From: Pelomonas baiyunensis
Lineage (GTDB): Bacteria; Pseudomonadota; Gammaproteobacteria; Burkholderiales; Burkholderiaceae_C
Length of the DNA stretch: 64,000 bases
NCBI RefSeq assembly: GCF_043555935.1
Contig: NZ_JBIGIB010000001.1
Location: 1,343,658-1,407,657, forward strand
Direction: 5' to 3'
Below are positions 44,662 to 53,181 of this stretch, piece by piece. Position 1 is the stretch's first letter. The number at the start of each line of letters is the position of its first letter. A program made the position numbers and the translations under genes. A model generated the notes under the pieces. That model was not told the origin of the DNA. It ran no database searches and saw only the letters and a program-made list of their open reading frames with translations.

Positions 44662-45723
44662 TCAAATCCCGGCGCCAGCCTCGAACAAACTCAATCGATT
44701 CGCCGCCAGCTTCACCCGCTGGCCGCCCTGCAGCCTCAGGGCCTCGGCCTGGTCGCGCGTCAGTTCCGCTTCCAGCGGCTGACCGTCGGGGCCGATCAAT
44801 TCCACCCGGGCGCTGGCGCCAAACGCCAGCACGCGTTGCACGGTCGCCGACAAGCCGGCTGCCGATTCGTCCGTCAGGATCTGCAACTCGTGCGGCCGGG
44901 CGTAGGCCTGCACTTCGCCGTCGCCATGCGCGCCCGCATGCGGCAGTTGGTGCTCGCCCATGTGCAGCACCCCGCCGCGCGCCTGGCCCACAAAGCGGTT
45001 CACCGCACCCAGGAATCCATAGACGAAGGGCGTGGCCGGGCGCTCGTACACCTCTTGCGGCGTGCCGACCTGCTCCACGCGGCCGTGGTCCATCAGCACG
45101 ATGCGGTCGGCCACTTCCAGGGCTTCGTCCTGGTCGTGGGTGACGAAGATGCTGGTGATGTGCAGCTCGTCGTGCAGGCGGCGCAGCCAGCGGCGCAGCT
45201 CTTTGCGCACCTTGGCGTCCAGTGCGCCGAAGGGCTCGTCCAAGAGCAGCACGCGGGGTTCCACGGCCAGCGCGCGGGCCAACGCGATGCGCTGGCGTTG
45301 GCCGCCGGACAGCTGGGGTGGGAAGCGGTCGCCCAGCCAGTCCAGTTGCACCAGTTGCAGCAGCTCGGTCACGCGCTTCTTGATTTCGGCTTCGGGCAGG
45401 CGCTGCTTCTTGGGCTTCACCCGCAGGCCGAAGGCGACGTTGTCAAACACCGTCATGTGGCGGAACAGCGCGTAGTGCTGGAACACGAAGCCCACCTGGC
45501 GCTCGCGCACATGGGTGTCGGACGCATCCTGCCCGTCCAGCAACACGCGGCCGCGGTCGGCCTGCTCCAGCCCGGCAATGATGCGCAGCAGCGTGGTTTT
45601 GCCGCAGCCCGACGGGCCGAGGAGGGCGACCAGTTCGCCGCGCGGGAAGTCCAGCGACACATCACCCAACGCGGTGAAGTTGCCGAAACTCTTGTGGATG
45701 TTTTGGACTTGAATTCCCATCAT
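44662..45723 (-). CDS. cysA: Sulfate/thiosulfate ABC transporter ATP-binding protein
   Basis: 353 aa. Walker A GPSGCGKTTLLRII (~34-47), Q-loop FVFQHYALFRHM, signature LSGGQRQRIALARAL, Walker B VLLLDEPFGALD and switch His in VTHDQDEA. A C-terminal TOBE-like domain (~240-353) completes the full-length CysA. Powers sulfate import with CysT, CysW and a sulfate-binding protein. ATGATG offers starts at 45723 or 45720; the first overlaps the cysW stop. Confidence 0.95.
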   Translation of the reverse strand: MMGIQVQNIHKSFGNFTALGDVSLDFPRGELVALLGPSGCGKTTLLRIIAGLEQADRGRVLLDGQDASDTHVRERQVGFVFQHYALFRHMTVFDNVAFGLRVKPKKQRLPEAEIKKRVTELLQLVQLDWLGDRFPPQLSGGQRQRIALARALAVEPRVLLLDEPFGALDAKVRKELRRWLRRLHDELHITSIFVTHDQDEALEVADRIVLMDHGRVEQVGTPQEVYERPATPFVYGFLGAVNRFVGQARGGVLHMGEHQLPHAGAHGDGEVQAYARPHELQILTDESAAGLSATVQRVLAFGASARVELIGPDGQPLEAELTRDQAEALRLQGGQRVKLAANRLSLFEAGAGI

Positions 45724-46601
45724 TCTTCCTTGGCCGACTGGCTGGCACGCCACTCGATGAATTGCTTGATCACCAGCGTCACCAGCGCCAGCAGCGCCAG
45801 CAACGAGGCCACGGCGAAGGCCGCCGCGAACTGGTATTCGTTGTAGAGGATCTCGACCTGCAGCGGCAGCGTGTTGGTGAGGCCACGCACATGGCCTGAC
45901 ACCACCGACACCGCGCCGAACTCGCCCATGGCCCGGGCGTTGCACAGAATCACGCCGTACAGCAGGCCCCATTTGATGTTGGGCAGCGTCACGCGGCGGA
46001 AGGTCTGCCAGCCGCTGGCGCCCAACACCGTGGCGGCTTCTTCTTCGTCTTTGCCTTGGGCCTGCATCAACGGGATCAGCTCGCGGGCGACGAACGGGAA
46101 GGTCACGAACACGGTGGCCAGCACGATGCCCGGTACCGCAAAGATGATCTTCACATCGTGTTCTTGCAGCCATGGGCCCAGCCAGCCTTGCGCGCCGAAG
46201 ATCAGCACGTACATCAGCCCCGCCACCACGGGCGACACCGAGAACGGCAGGTCGATGAGCGTGATGAGCAACTGCTTGCCGCGGAACTCATGCTTGGCGA
46301 TCAGCCACGACGCCGCCAGGCCAAACGCGAGGTTGAAGGGCACGGCGATGGCGGCCGCGGTCAGCGTGAGCTTGATGGCCGAAAGCGTCTCCTCGTCCGC
46401 CAGCGAGGCGAAGTAGACCTCCCAGCCCTTGCGCAGCGCTTCGGTGAACACGGCCACCAGCGGCAGCAGCAAGAAGATGGCGAAGAACCCGAGGCCCAGC
46501 GTGAGCAGCAGGGCGCGCACCCAGGGCGCCTCGCGGGTGGCGGGGTTGTCTTGGTATTTGGCCCGGGCGCGGGCCGGTGCGAGGTGCAGGGCGGTGCTCA
46601 T
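45720..46601 (-). CDS. cysW: Sulfate ABC transporter permease CysW
   Basis: 293 aa. About six transmembrane segments with the permease EAA-type loop EEEAATVLGASGWQTFRRVTLPNI (~190-213). CysW-type features include GEFGAVSVVSGHVRGLTNTLPLQVEILYNEYQ. ATG 46601 overlaps the cysT stop (ATGA); the stop overlaps the cysA start. Probably pairs with CysT in the membrane. Confidence 0.95.
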   Translation of the reverse strand: MSTALHLAPARARAKYQDNPATREAPWVRALLLTLGLGFFAIFLLLPLVAVFTEALRKGWEVYFASLADEETLSAIKLTLTAAAIAVPFNLAFGLAASWLIAKHEFRGKQLLITLIDLPFSVSPVVAGLMYVLIFGAQGWLGPWLQEHDVKIIFAVPGIVLATVFVTFPFVARELIPLMQAQGKDEEEAATVLGASGWQTFRRVTLPNIKWGLLYGVILCNARAMGEFGAVSVVSGHVRGLTNTLPLQVEILYNEYQFAAAFAVASLLALLALVTLVIKQFIEWRASQSAKEE

Positions 46602-47467
46602 TTGCGTTGTCCTCGCTGCGAACTCCAGGCCTGCAGGCCGTTGATGGCCAGCAGCAGCACGAAGCTGAAGGCGAGCATGACGGTGGCGATGGCGGTGGCG
46701 CCCACGTAGTCGTACTGCTCCAGCTTGGCAATGATCATCAGCGGCGTGATTTCGCTGACCATCGGGATGTTGCCGGCGATGAAGATCACCGAGCCGTACT
46801 CGCCCACGGCGCGCGCAAACGCCAGTGCAAAGCCAGTGAGCAGGGCGGGCATCAGCGTGGGCAGCACCACGTAGCGAAAGGTCGTCCAGCGGTGCGCGCC
46901 CAGCGATGCGGCGGCTTCCTCCAACTCGGTTTCCATGTCTTCCAACACCGGCTGCACCGTGCGCACGATGAAGGGCAGGCCAATGAAGATCAGCGCCAGC
47001 AGCACGCCCAGCGGCGTGAAGGCGATCTTGAGCCCGGCCTCGCCGAACAGCGGCGCCAGTGCGCCCCCTGGGGCGAACAGCGAGCCCACCCAGCCGTTGG
47101 GCGCGTACAGCGCGGTGAGCGCGATGCCGGCCACGGCGGTGGGCAGGGCGAAGGGGAGATCGATGAGCGCGTCCACCAACTTCTTGCCCGGGAACTCGTA
47201 GCGCACGATGCACCAGGCCAGGATGAGCCCGAACACGAGATTGATGGCCGCCGCAATCAGCGAGGCCCCAAAGCTCAGCCGGTACGAAGCCAGCACGCGC
47301 GGCGAGGTGGCGGCGGCCCAGAAGGCATCCCAGCCATGGCCGGACGATTTCAGGAACACCGCCGCCAGAGGCACCAGCACGATCAGCGACAGGTAGAACA
47401 GCGTGAAGCCCAGCGTCGGCGCGAAGCCGGGCAGCACGCGGCGGCGACCCAATGAGAGCAAAGCCAT
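46598..47467 (-). CDS. cysT: Sulfate ABC transporter permease CysT
   Basis: 289 aa. Six predicted membrane segments and the EAA loop EEAAASLGAHRWTTFRYVVLPTL. Typical CysT features: GEYGSVIFIAGNIPMVSEITPLMIIAKLEQYDYVGA. ATG 47467 was chosen over the longer frame because it begins a Met-Ala-hydrophobic sequence followed by the first segment. It follows sbp with a 179-bp gap. Confidence 0.95.
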   Translation of the reverse strand: MALLSLGRRRVLPGFAPTLGFTLFYLSLIVLVPLAAVFLKSSGHGWDAFWAAATSPRVLASYRLSFGASLIAAAINLVFGLILAWCIVRYEFPGKKLVDALIDLPFALPTAVAGIALTALYAPNGWVGSLFAPGGALAPLFGEAGLKIAFTPLGVLLALIFIGLPFIVRTVQPVLEDMETELEEAAASLGAHRWTTFRYVVLPTLMPALLTGFALAFARAVGEYGSVIFIAGNIPMVSEITPLMIIAKLEQYDYVGATAIATVMLAFSFVLLLAINGLQAWSSQRGQRK

Positions 47468-47646
47468 GGATGTTTGTTGGAGTTGGATTTCGGGCCGAGC
47501 GCCGAGGGCCGGGCTGCGCCTGAGCCGGCCCGCGCGGGCGATGTGCGGGGCGGTGAATCCGCCACGCATCGCAGCCCCCTTGGGAGGCCGATCAGGCCCG
47601 CCCGCGTTCAGCGTGGCGCGACTGCGCGGAGGGCGGGGGCTCGCGG

Positions 47647-48657
47647 TCAGCGTTTGATGGAGGCCATCACCTGGTCGAACGTGCCGCCATCGGCAAAGTG
47701 GGTTTTGCTGACCTTGGCCCAGCCGCCCAAGGTTTGATCCACCGTGAACAGCTTGATGTTGGCGAAGCGCTGGGCGTGCTTCTTGAAGGTGGCCGGGTCG
47801 CGCGGGCGGAAGTTGTTCTTGGCAATGATTTCCTGGCCCTCGGGGCTCCAGTGGAAGTCAAGGTAAGCCTTGGCCAGCGCGGTGGTGCCTTTCTTGGCGG
47901 CGACCTTGTCCACCAGCGCCACCGGCGCATCGGTCTCGATGGAAATGCTCGGGTTCACCTGCTCGAACTGGCCCTTGCCGAACTCGTTCTCGATCAGTTC
48001 CACCTCGGCCTCGAACGTGACCAGCACGTCGCCGATGCCGCGTTGGGTGAAGGTGGTGGTGGCGCCGCGGCCGCCGCCGTCCAGCACCGGCACGTTGGTG
48101 AACACCTTGGTGACGAAGTCTTTGGCCTGCGCGTCGCTGCCGCCGTTGGCCACCACGCTGCCCCAGGCCGCGAGGAAGCCGTAACGGCCGTTGCCGGTGA
48201 CCTTGGGATTGGGAATGATGACCTGCACGCCGGGGCGGGCGAGGTCGGCCCAGTCCTTGATGCCCTTGGGGTTGCCCTTGCGCACCAGGAACAGCATGGT
48301 CGAGGAGTAGGGCGCCGCGCCGTTGGCGAAGCGGCCGCGCCAGTCGGCCGGGGTGAGGCCGGCGCTGGCGAGTTGGTCCACGTCGGTGGCCTGGTTCATG
48401 GTCACCACGTCGGCCTCCAGGCCGCCGATGACCGCACCGATCTGCTTGCTGGAGCCGCCGTGGCTCTGGTTCACCGCCACCGTCACGCCCTTGGCTTTTT
48501 GTGCTGCGACAAAGGCCGGGTTGAACTGCTTGTAGAGCTCGCGGGCCACGTCGTAGGAGACGTTGAGCAGCGTCGGGTCGGCGGCCAGTGCGGGCACGGC
48601 GGCGCCGGAGGCGATCAGGGCCAGCAGGGCGCGGCGAACGGGCAGAAACGTGGACAT
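47647..48657 (-). CDS. sbp: Periplasmic sulfate-binding protein (second copy)
   Basis: 336 aa. Signal peptide MSTFLPVRRALLALIASGAAVPALAA. Motifs NVSYDVARELYKQFNPAF, SHGGSSKQIGAVIGG, FLVRKGNPKGIKDW and EGQEIIAKNNFRPRD match sulfate-binding proteins. It is a diverged paralogue of 40650-41633 and lies upstream of cysTWA, so it is likely the main partner. It is downstream of CTTAT repeats that may be a CysB target. Confidence 0.93.
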   Translation of the reverse strand: MSTFLPVRRALLALIASGAAVPALAADPTLLNVSYDVARELYKQFNPAFVAAQKAKGVTVAVNQSHGGSSKQIGAVIGGLEADVVTMNQATDVDQLASAGLTPADWRGRFANGAAPYSSTMLFLVRKGNPKGIKDWADLARPGVQVIIPNPKVTGNGRYGFLAAWGSVVANGGSDAQAKDFVTKVFTNVPVLDGGGRGATTTFTQRGIGDVLVTFEAEVELIENEFGKGQFEQVNPSISIETDAPVALVDKVAAKKGTTALAKAYLDFHWSPEGQEIIAKNNFRPRDPATFKKHAQRFANIKLFTVDQTLGGWAKVSKTHFADGGTFDQVMASIKR

Positions 48658-48703
48658 GGCGGTGGCTTCGTTGAATCGAAAGCCGAGAGGGTGCCCAAAC
48701 TCC

Positions 48704-48739
48704 CTTATTCGCGGAAGGACAGTTTTCTTATTTCCTTAT
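48704..48739 (-). promoter_or_regulatory. Repeated ATAAG elements upstream of sbp-cysTWA
   Basis: On the minus strand three ATAAG elements are found in 36 bp (CTTAT on the plus strand at 48704-48708, 48727-48731, 48735-48739), about 45-80 bp before the sbp ATG. The stretch is AT-rich, in contrast to surrounding DNA. Position and repetition suggest a CysB activation region; CysB sites are poorly conserved, so this is inference. Confidence 0.4.
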
Positions 48740-48752
48740 GCAATTTGCGGCT

Positions 48753-49553
48753 TCAGCCGCGCACGGCCAGCATCACCGCATACGCCTTGAAGCAGGCGGT
48801 GGCGGGTTGGCCCACGGCCAGGCCCAGGCCGTCTACCGCGTCGTTGGTGACGCTGGCCGTGACCGTGGTGCCGCCGGGCAGCGTGACACCCACGAGGGAC
48901 GACACCGCGCCCCGCTCCACCCGCGACACGGTGCCCGCCAACTGGTTGCGCGCCGAGAGGCGGTAGCCAGCGAAGTCGGCCACCAGCACGATCTCGGACG
49001 CTTTCACCAGGGCCAGCGCCTCCTGCCCCACGGCCACGCCCAGTTCTTGCGCGGCAGGGGTGGTGAGGGAAATGCTGAGGTCGGGGTCACCGCCGGCCAG
49101 TGCCATGCGCACCAAGGTGGTGGCCGGGCCGGCTTGCACGGCGGTGATGGTGCCGGTGAACTGGTTGCGTGCGGTGGTTTTCATGGCCATGCGTTTGAGC
49201 AGCGTGTGGAGCGCGGGTTGGGTGGCAAGCCAGGCTTCCTGTTCGTGCAGAAAGGCTTGATGGCGGGCGTGCAGCGTGCGCCAGGCGGCCCACAGGGCCT
49301 CGCCCTCGGCAGTCAGGCGCGAGCCACCGCCCCCTGCGCCGCCGGTGGCGCGGGTGAGCAGCGGCGCGTGCACCAGCGTCTCGGCCGCCTCCAGCACCAG
49401 CCAGGCGCCCTTGTAGCTGTAGCCCGCCGCGCGGGCGGCTTTTTGCAGCGAGCCGGTGAGGGCCAGCGCGGCCAGCAGGTCAAAGAAGCGCGCGTCCAGC
49501 CGGCCGGCCAGACGCAGGTCGCCTTGCAGCAGGGGGTGGTCGGCGGGGTTCAC
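48753..49553 (-). CDS. modE: Molybdate-responsive regulator ModE with two Mop domains
   Basis: 266 aa. N-terminal winged HTH (~20-115: FFDLLAALALTGSLQKAARAAGYSYKGAWLVLE) followed by two Mop domains (~125-190, ARNQFTGTITAVQ; ~198-266, ARNQLAGTVSRVERG). Binds molybdate and represses the mod operon in relatives. It starts with GTG at 49553, inside the modC stop (GTGA), so translation is coupled. It is the last gene of modB-modA-modC-modE. Confidence 0.93.
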   Translation of the reverse strand: MNPADHPLLQGDLRLAGRLDARFFDLLAALALTGSLQKAARAAGYSYKGAWLVLEAAETLVHAPLLTRATGGAGGGGSRLTAEGEALWAAWRTLHARHQAFLHEQEAWLATQPALHTLLKRMAMKTTARNQFTGTITAVQAGPATTLVRMALAGGDPDLSISLTTPAAQELGVAVGQEALALVKASEIVLVADFAGYRLSARNQLAGTVSRVERGAVSSLVGVTLPGGTTVTASVTNDAVDGLGLAVGQPATACFKAYAVMLAVRG

Positions 49554-50260
49554 AAGGCGTGGTCCAGCGCGCGGCGCAGATCGGGGTCGGTGGCCAGCAG
49601 GCGGTGCTGCAGCCCGCCGCCGTCCAGCACCAGCACCTCGTCGGCCAGCGCCAGCACGTCTTCGGGGTCGTGGCTGACCAGGAGGGCCGGAATGCCCAGT
49701 TGCTCACGCAGGGCCCGCAACTCGCTGCGCAGTTGCCGGCGCAGGGTGGTGTGCAACGCGGCGAAGGGCTCGTCCAGCAGCAGCACCTGGGGTTGGCAGG
49801 CCAGCGCGCGGGCCAGCGCCACGCGCTGCTGCTGGCCGCCCGACAGGTGGGCCGGCTTGCTGTGTGCCATGGCGCGCAGCCCGAAGTTGTCGATCAGGGC
49901 GTCCACCCGCGCGGCGTCGGCCGGGCTCAGCCGCCCCCACGGGCTGCGCAGGCCGAACGCGATGTTGTCGCGCGCGCTGAGGTGCGGGAACAGCGCGTAG
50001 TGCTGGAACAGGTAGCCCACGCCGCGCTGCTCGGGCGGGAGGTTGATGCCCGCGGCGGTGTCCAGCAGCGTGCGGCCATTCAAGCGCACATGGCCGGCGC
50101 GCACCGGCAGCAGCCCGGCCAGCGCTTGCAGCGTGAGTGACTTGCCCGCGCCGGACGGCCCGTACAGCGCGACGAAGGGCGCGTCGGTGGCGAAGGCGAG
50201 GTCCAGGTCGAAGCGGCGGCGGGCGTCGCGGACCGAGAGTTGGAGGCGGACGTCGATCAC
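49550..50260 (-). CDS. modC: Molybdate ABC transporter ATP-binding protein, short form
   Basis: 236 aa. Walker A YGPSGAGKSLTLQAL, Q-loop YLFQHYALFPHL, signature LSGGQQQRVALARAL, Walker B VLLLDEPFAALHTTLR (Asp-Glu followed by HTT rather than D), and His in VSHDPEDV. It stops after the ATPase domain; the C-terminal TOBE/Mop domain of typical ~350-aa ModC is missing. Start is GTG 50260 (VIDVRLQLSV). It lies 235 bp after modA; the gap (50261-50495) contains GC-rich inverted repeats but no gene. Confidence 0.92.
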   Translation of the reverse strand: MIDVRLQLSVRDARRRFDLDLAFATDAPFVALYGPSGAGKSLTLQALAGLLPVRAGHVRLNGRTLLDTAAGINLPPEQRGVGYLFQHYALFPHLSARDNIAFGLRSPWGRLSPADAARVDALIDNFGLRAMAHSKPAHLSGGQQQRVALARALACQPQVLLLDEPFAALHTTLRRQLRSELRALREQLGIPALLVSHDPEDVLALADEVLVLDGGGLQHRLLATDPDLRRALDHAL

Positions 50261-50495
50261 CCTGAATGCGGCAGTTGGGCACGCCCGAGGGGCAGACGAG
50301 GAGAGCTGCAGGCAAGGCGCGATCGCGCAGCGGGCTCGCCGCCCGCCAGCGTGAGCAACGCTGCCTGCGGCCCGCAGCGGCTGACCAGCGGGCGTGCAGC
50401 GATGCACACCGGCGTGCCGGATGTTGCGGAAAGACGATGGGGGCGAGGTGGCATGACGGAGAGGAATTGCGAGCGGCCGACTGTCGCGTTCAGGG

Positions 50496-51230
50496 TCACG
50501 GCTTGCCGAAACCGTACTTGGCCAAGGTGGCTTGGGCCTCGGCGCTGCTGAGGAAGGCGACGAAGTCCCGTGCCAGCGCCGCTTGCCGGCTGTCGGCCAC
50601 CACGGCGGCCGGGTAGGTGATGGGGGTGTGGCCGCCCACCGGGGTGGCCATGCGCACCTTGGTGCCGGCCATGGCCGCGTCGGTGCGGTAGACGAAGCCG
50701 GCGTCCACCTCGCCGCGGGCCACGTAGTCCAGCGCCTGGCGAACATGGTCTGCAAACACCAGCTTGGGCGTGACGGCCGACCACAGCTGCGCCGCGCCCA
50801 GCGCCTGCTGCGTGTACCGGCCTACGGGCACGGAGGCCACCTTGCCGACGGCGATGCGCTTCACCTCGGGCCGAGCCAGGTCGGCCACGGCTTTGACGGT
50901 GCCGCCTGGCGGCGTGATCAGCACCAGAGTGTTGGCGGCGAAGTCACGGCGCGTGTCGGGCGCGATGAGCTTTTGCTCGGCCGCACGGTTCATGGTGTCT
51001 TGGTCGGCGCTCGCGAACACGTCCACCGGCGCCCCTTGGGCGATCTGCTGCAACAACACGCCGGACGCGGCGAAGTTCAAGCGCAGCGTGACGCCGGGGT
51101 GCGCGGCCTCGAAGCGCGGCGCCATCTCCTTGAAGGCGTCACTCAAGCTGGCGGCGGCCGAGATGGTGAGTTGCTGGGCGGATGCCAGCAGCGGCAGGGC
51201 AGTGGCCAGGGCCAGCAGCAGTCGTTTCAT
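50496..51230 (-). CDS. modA: Periplasmic molybdate-binding protein ModA
   Basis: 244 aa. Signal peptide MKRLLLALATALPLLASAQQ, then LTISAAASLSDAFKEMAPRFEAAHPG, which is the family hallmark, followed by LNFAASGVLLQQIAQGAPVDVFASADQ and DYVARGEVDAGFVYRTDA. Delivers molybdate to ModBC. It overlaps modB (ATGA at 51227-51230), an uncommon B-A order. Confidence 0.95.
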   Translation of the reverse strand: MKRLLLALATALPLLASAQQLTISAAASLSDAFKEMAPRFEAAHPGVTLRLNFAASGVLLQQIAQGAPVDVFASADQDTMNRAAEQKLIAPDTRRDFAANTLVLITPPGGTVKAVADLARPEVKRIAVGKVASVPVGRYTQQALGAAQLWSAVTPKLVFADHVRQALDYVARGEVDAGFVYRTDAAMAGTKVRMATPVGGHTPITYPAAVVADSRQAALARDFVAFLSSAEAQATLAKYGFGKP

Positions 51231-51910
51231 GGCGTGGGGCGTTGCAGAAAGCGGTTGGACAGCACCAGCACCGTCACCGAGATGACCGACACGACGGCGG
51301 CGAGCATCAGCGCCAGGTCATCGCGCCCGGCCTGAACGGCGTCGTATATGGCCATGGAGGCGGTTTGGGTCTGGCCCGGAATGGAGCCGGCCACCATGAG
51401 CGAGGCGCCGAATTCGCCCATGGCGCGTGCGAACGCCAACAGCGTGCCGGACAAGATGCCCGGCCATGCCAGCGGCAAGGTCACGCGCAGGAAGGTGCGC
51501 CAGGGCGATTGGCGCAGCGTGCGGGCGGCAGCTTCAAGGTTGCGGTCCACCTGGGCGAAGGCGCTGCTGGCGCCCTTGAGCACCAGGGGCAGCGCCACCA
51601 GCGTGGACGCAAGGACTGCGCCGTGCCAGTGAAAGATGACGGTGTAGTCGAAGTGCGCGCGCAGCCAGGCGCCCAGGGCCCCGTGCCGGCCCATCACCAC
51701 CAGGATGCCGTAGCCCAGCACCGTGGGCGGCAGCACCAGGGGCAGCATGCAAATGGCCTCCAGCACGCCCCGGCCGGGCAGGCGCGTGCGGGCAAACACC
51801 CAGCCCAGCGCCACGCCCAGTACCAGGGCCAGCAGCGTGGCCAAGCCGGCGACACGCAAGGTGAGCGTGAGCGGCGCGGCGTCGAACTCGGTCCACAGGG
51901 TCATGGGCAT
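51227..51910 (-). CDS. modB: Molybdate ABC transporter permease ModB
   Basis: 227 aa with about five membrane segments and the permease loop EAAARTLRQSPWRTFLRVTLPLAWPG; GEFGASLMVAGSIPGQTQT and the YDAVQAGRDD segment are typical of ModB. Start ATG 51910 or 51904 (both in frame). First gene of a modB-modA-modC-modE operon. An inverted repeat lies 8 bp upstream of the start. Confidence 0.94.
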   Translation of the reverse strand: MPMTLWTEFDAAPLTLTLRVAGLATLLALVLGVALGWVFARTRLPGRGVLEAICMLPLVLPPTVLGYGILVVMGRHGALGAWLRAHFDYTVIFHWHGAVLASTLVALPLVLKGASSAFAQVDRNLEAAARTLRQSPWRTFLRVTLPLAWPGILSGTLLAFARAMGEFGASLMVAGSIPGQTQTASMAIYDAVQAGRDDLALMLAAVVSVISVTVLVLSNRFLQRPTP

Positions 51911-51917
51911 TCACGTA

Positions 51918-51933
51918 ATGTAGCTAGGTACAT
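51918..51933. promoter_or_regulatory. Inverted repeat immediately upstream of modB
   Basis: ATGTA (51918-51922) and TACAT (51929-51933) separated by GCTAGG, 8 bp from the modB ATG. Position suits a ModE operator, though it differs from the E. coli ModE consensus of TATA-rich half-sites. Confidence 0.4.
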
Positions 51934-52002
51934 CAAGAATTGCCTCGGCATGGAGTTGTGTGACGGACTGCGCAGGCTGATCGGCGAACCGTGTCTTCGG
52001 CC

Positions 52003-52032
52003 TTGGCGAAGAGTGCGTGTTAACCCTATAAT
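52003..52032 (+). promoter_or_regulatory. Sigma-70 promoter with overlapping inverted repeat, DUF3563 gene
   Basis: TTGGCG (52003-52008), an 18-bp spacer, and a perfect TATAAT (52027-52032), with transcription start near 52039. AACCC and GGGTT flank the -10 (52022-52026 and 52034-52038), forming an operator-like repeat. The DUF3563 gene follows at 52078. Confidence 0.7.
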
Positions 52033-52077
52033 CGGGTTTACCCTGAAAACACCAATGGCCACGAGCCGAATCGCACC

Positions 52078-52254
52078 ATGAGCCTGATCCAGAACCTGAT
52101 CCATTCCCTGCGCAACGCCCTGAGCGTCGACACCCAGGTGGAAGTTGAGGAGCGTTACCTGTCCAACGCCATCGATCACGCGGATCTGGAGCGTCGCATT
52201 GCCAGCCAGTCGCGCGCCGCCGGCAGCATGGTGCCGCTGAACATCGGCCGCTGA
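52078..52254 (+). CDS. DUF3563 small protein
   Basis: 58 aa, not previously called because of its size: MSLIQNLIHSLRNAL, then VEVEERYLSNAIDHADLERRI (split), and SQSRAAGSMVPLNIGR. The AxDxxDLExR pattern is typical of the DUF3563/YjiS-neighbour family of short basic-acidic proteins of Burkholderiales, of unknown function. It has its own promoter (52003-52032) and a strong terminator (52278-52302), so it is a monocistronic, probably abundant transcript. Confidence 0.85.
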   Translation: MSLIQNLIHSLRNALSVDTQVEVEERYLSNAIDHADLERRIASQSRAAGSMVPLNIGR

Positions 52255-52273
52255 TCGCTCGACACGCGGACAC

Positions 52274-52302
52274 AAAAACGGCCCCACTCGGGGCCGTTTT
52301 TT
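52274..52302 (+). terminator. Rho-independent terminator after DUF3563 gene
   Basis: ACGGCCCC (52278-52285) pairs with GGGGCCGT (52290-52297) around ACTC, followed by TTTTTT; A-rich on the left, so it may work in both directions. Confidence 0.92.
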
Positions 52303-52351
52303 CATGGGCGCTGCAGCGGTTTGCTCACGCGGTGCGGCGAAGGAGTTGCGC

Positions 52352-52987
52352 TCATTGAATCAAGCCGTTCTTGAGCGCGTAGTAGGTCAGGTCGCTGTTA
52401 GTTTCTAGCTTGATCTTTTCCAGCACGCGGGTGCGGTAGGTGCTGACCGTCTTGACGCTGAGGAACATGGACTTGGCCATGTCGCCCACCGTCTCGCCCT
52501 TGGCCAGGCGCAGGAACACCTGCAGTTCCCGCTCTGACAGCGACTCGTGCAGCGGCCGGTCCACGCCGCCGCCCGCCACGCCGTCGGCCAGCAACTCGGC
52601 CACCGTCGGGCTGATGTAGCGCCGGCCTCGCGCCACCGTGCGGATGGCGTTGGCAATCTCCTCCGGGTCGCACTCCTTGTTGAGGTAGCCGCTGGCGCCT
52701 TGGCGCAGCAGTGTGGTGGCGTAGTGCGTCTCCGGGAAGCCGCTCAGGATGAGCACCGGCAGTTCCGGAAAGCGCGATTTGATGGCGGCGAGCGCGTCCA
52801 CGCCGCTCTGGGCGGGCATGGAGATGTCCATCAGCAGCACGTCCACATCGCCGCCGCGGGCCAGTTCCAGCGCATCGCGGCCGTTGGCCGCCTCGCCGGT
52901 GACGCGCAGGTCCACGTTCTCACTGAGGAACTGGCGCAACCCGGAGCGAACGATGACGTGGTCGTCGACGATGCCGATGCGGATCAT
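52352..52987 (-). CDS. NarL/LuxR-family response regulator, UvrY/GacA-like
   Basis: 211 aa. Receiver domain with D8/D9, phospho-acceptor D54 (VLLMDISMPAQSG), and a LuxR-type HTH (~150-205: LSERELQVFLRLAKGETVGDMAKSMFLSVKTVSTYRTRVLEKI). No sensor kinase gene is adjacent. ATG 52987 (MIRIGIVDDH) is preceded by GGAG; a TTG at 52999 is a poorer start. Target unknown. Confidence 0.92.
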   Translation of the reverse strand: MIRIGIVDDHVIVRSGLRQFLSENVDLRVTGEAANGRDALELARGGDVDVLLMDISMPAQSGVDALAAIKSRFPELPVLILSGFPETHYATTLLRQGASGYLNKECDPEEIANAIRTVARGRRYISPTVAELLADGVAGGGVDRPLHESLSERELQVFLRLAKGETVGDMAKSMFLSVKTVSTYRTRVLEKIKLETNSDLTYYALKNGLIQ

Positions 52988-53181
52988 GGGAATCTCCAAT
53001 GCTGGGGTAGGAATGCAGGAAGCCTAGCCAAACGTTCGAGCGGGCGCGATCAGCGGTGTCCTACACGCGGAGCGTGTTGGCGGCTTGTCCTACGCCGGTG
53101 TCAGCGGCCGGCCGGCACGGCGTGGAGGCCGCGCTTTGCACAGTGCAGGGCAAGCGGCAAGTTGCCGCGGTGGAGTGAGCG

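Noticed and set aside
50261..50495. Small gene between modA and modC
   Set aside because: Open frames exist only because stops are rare; no start with ribosome-binding site or motif was found.
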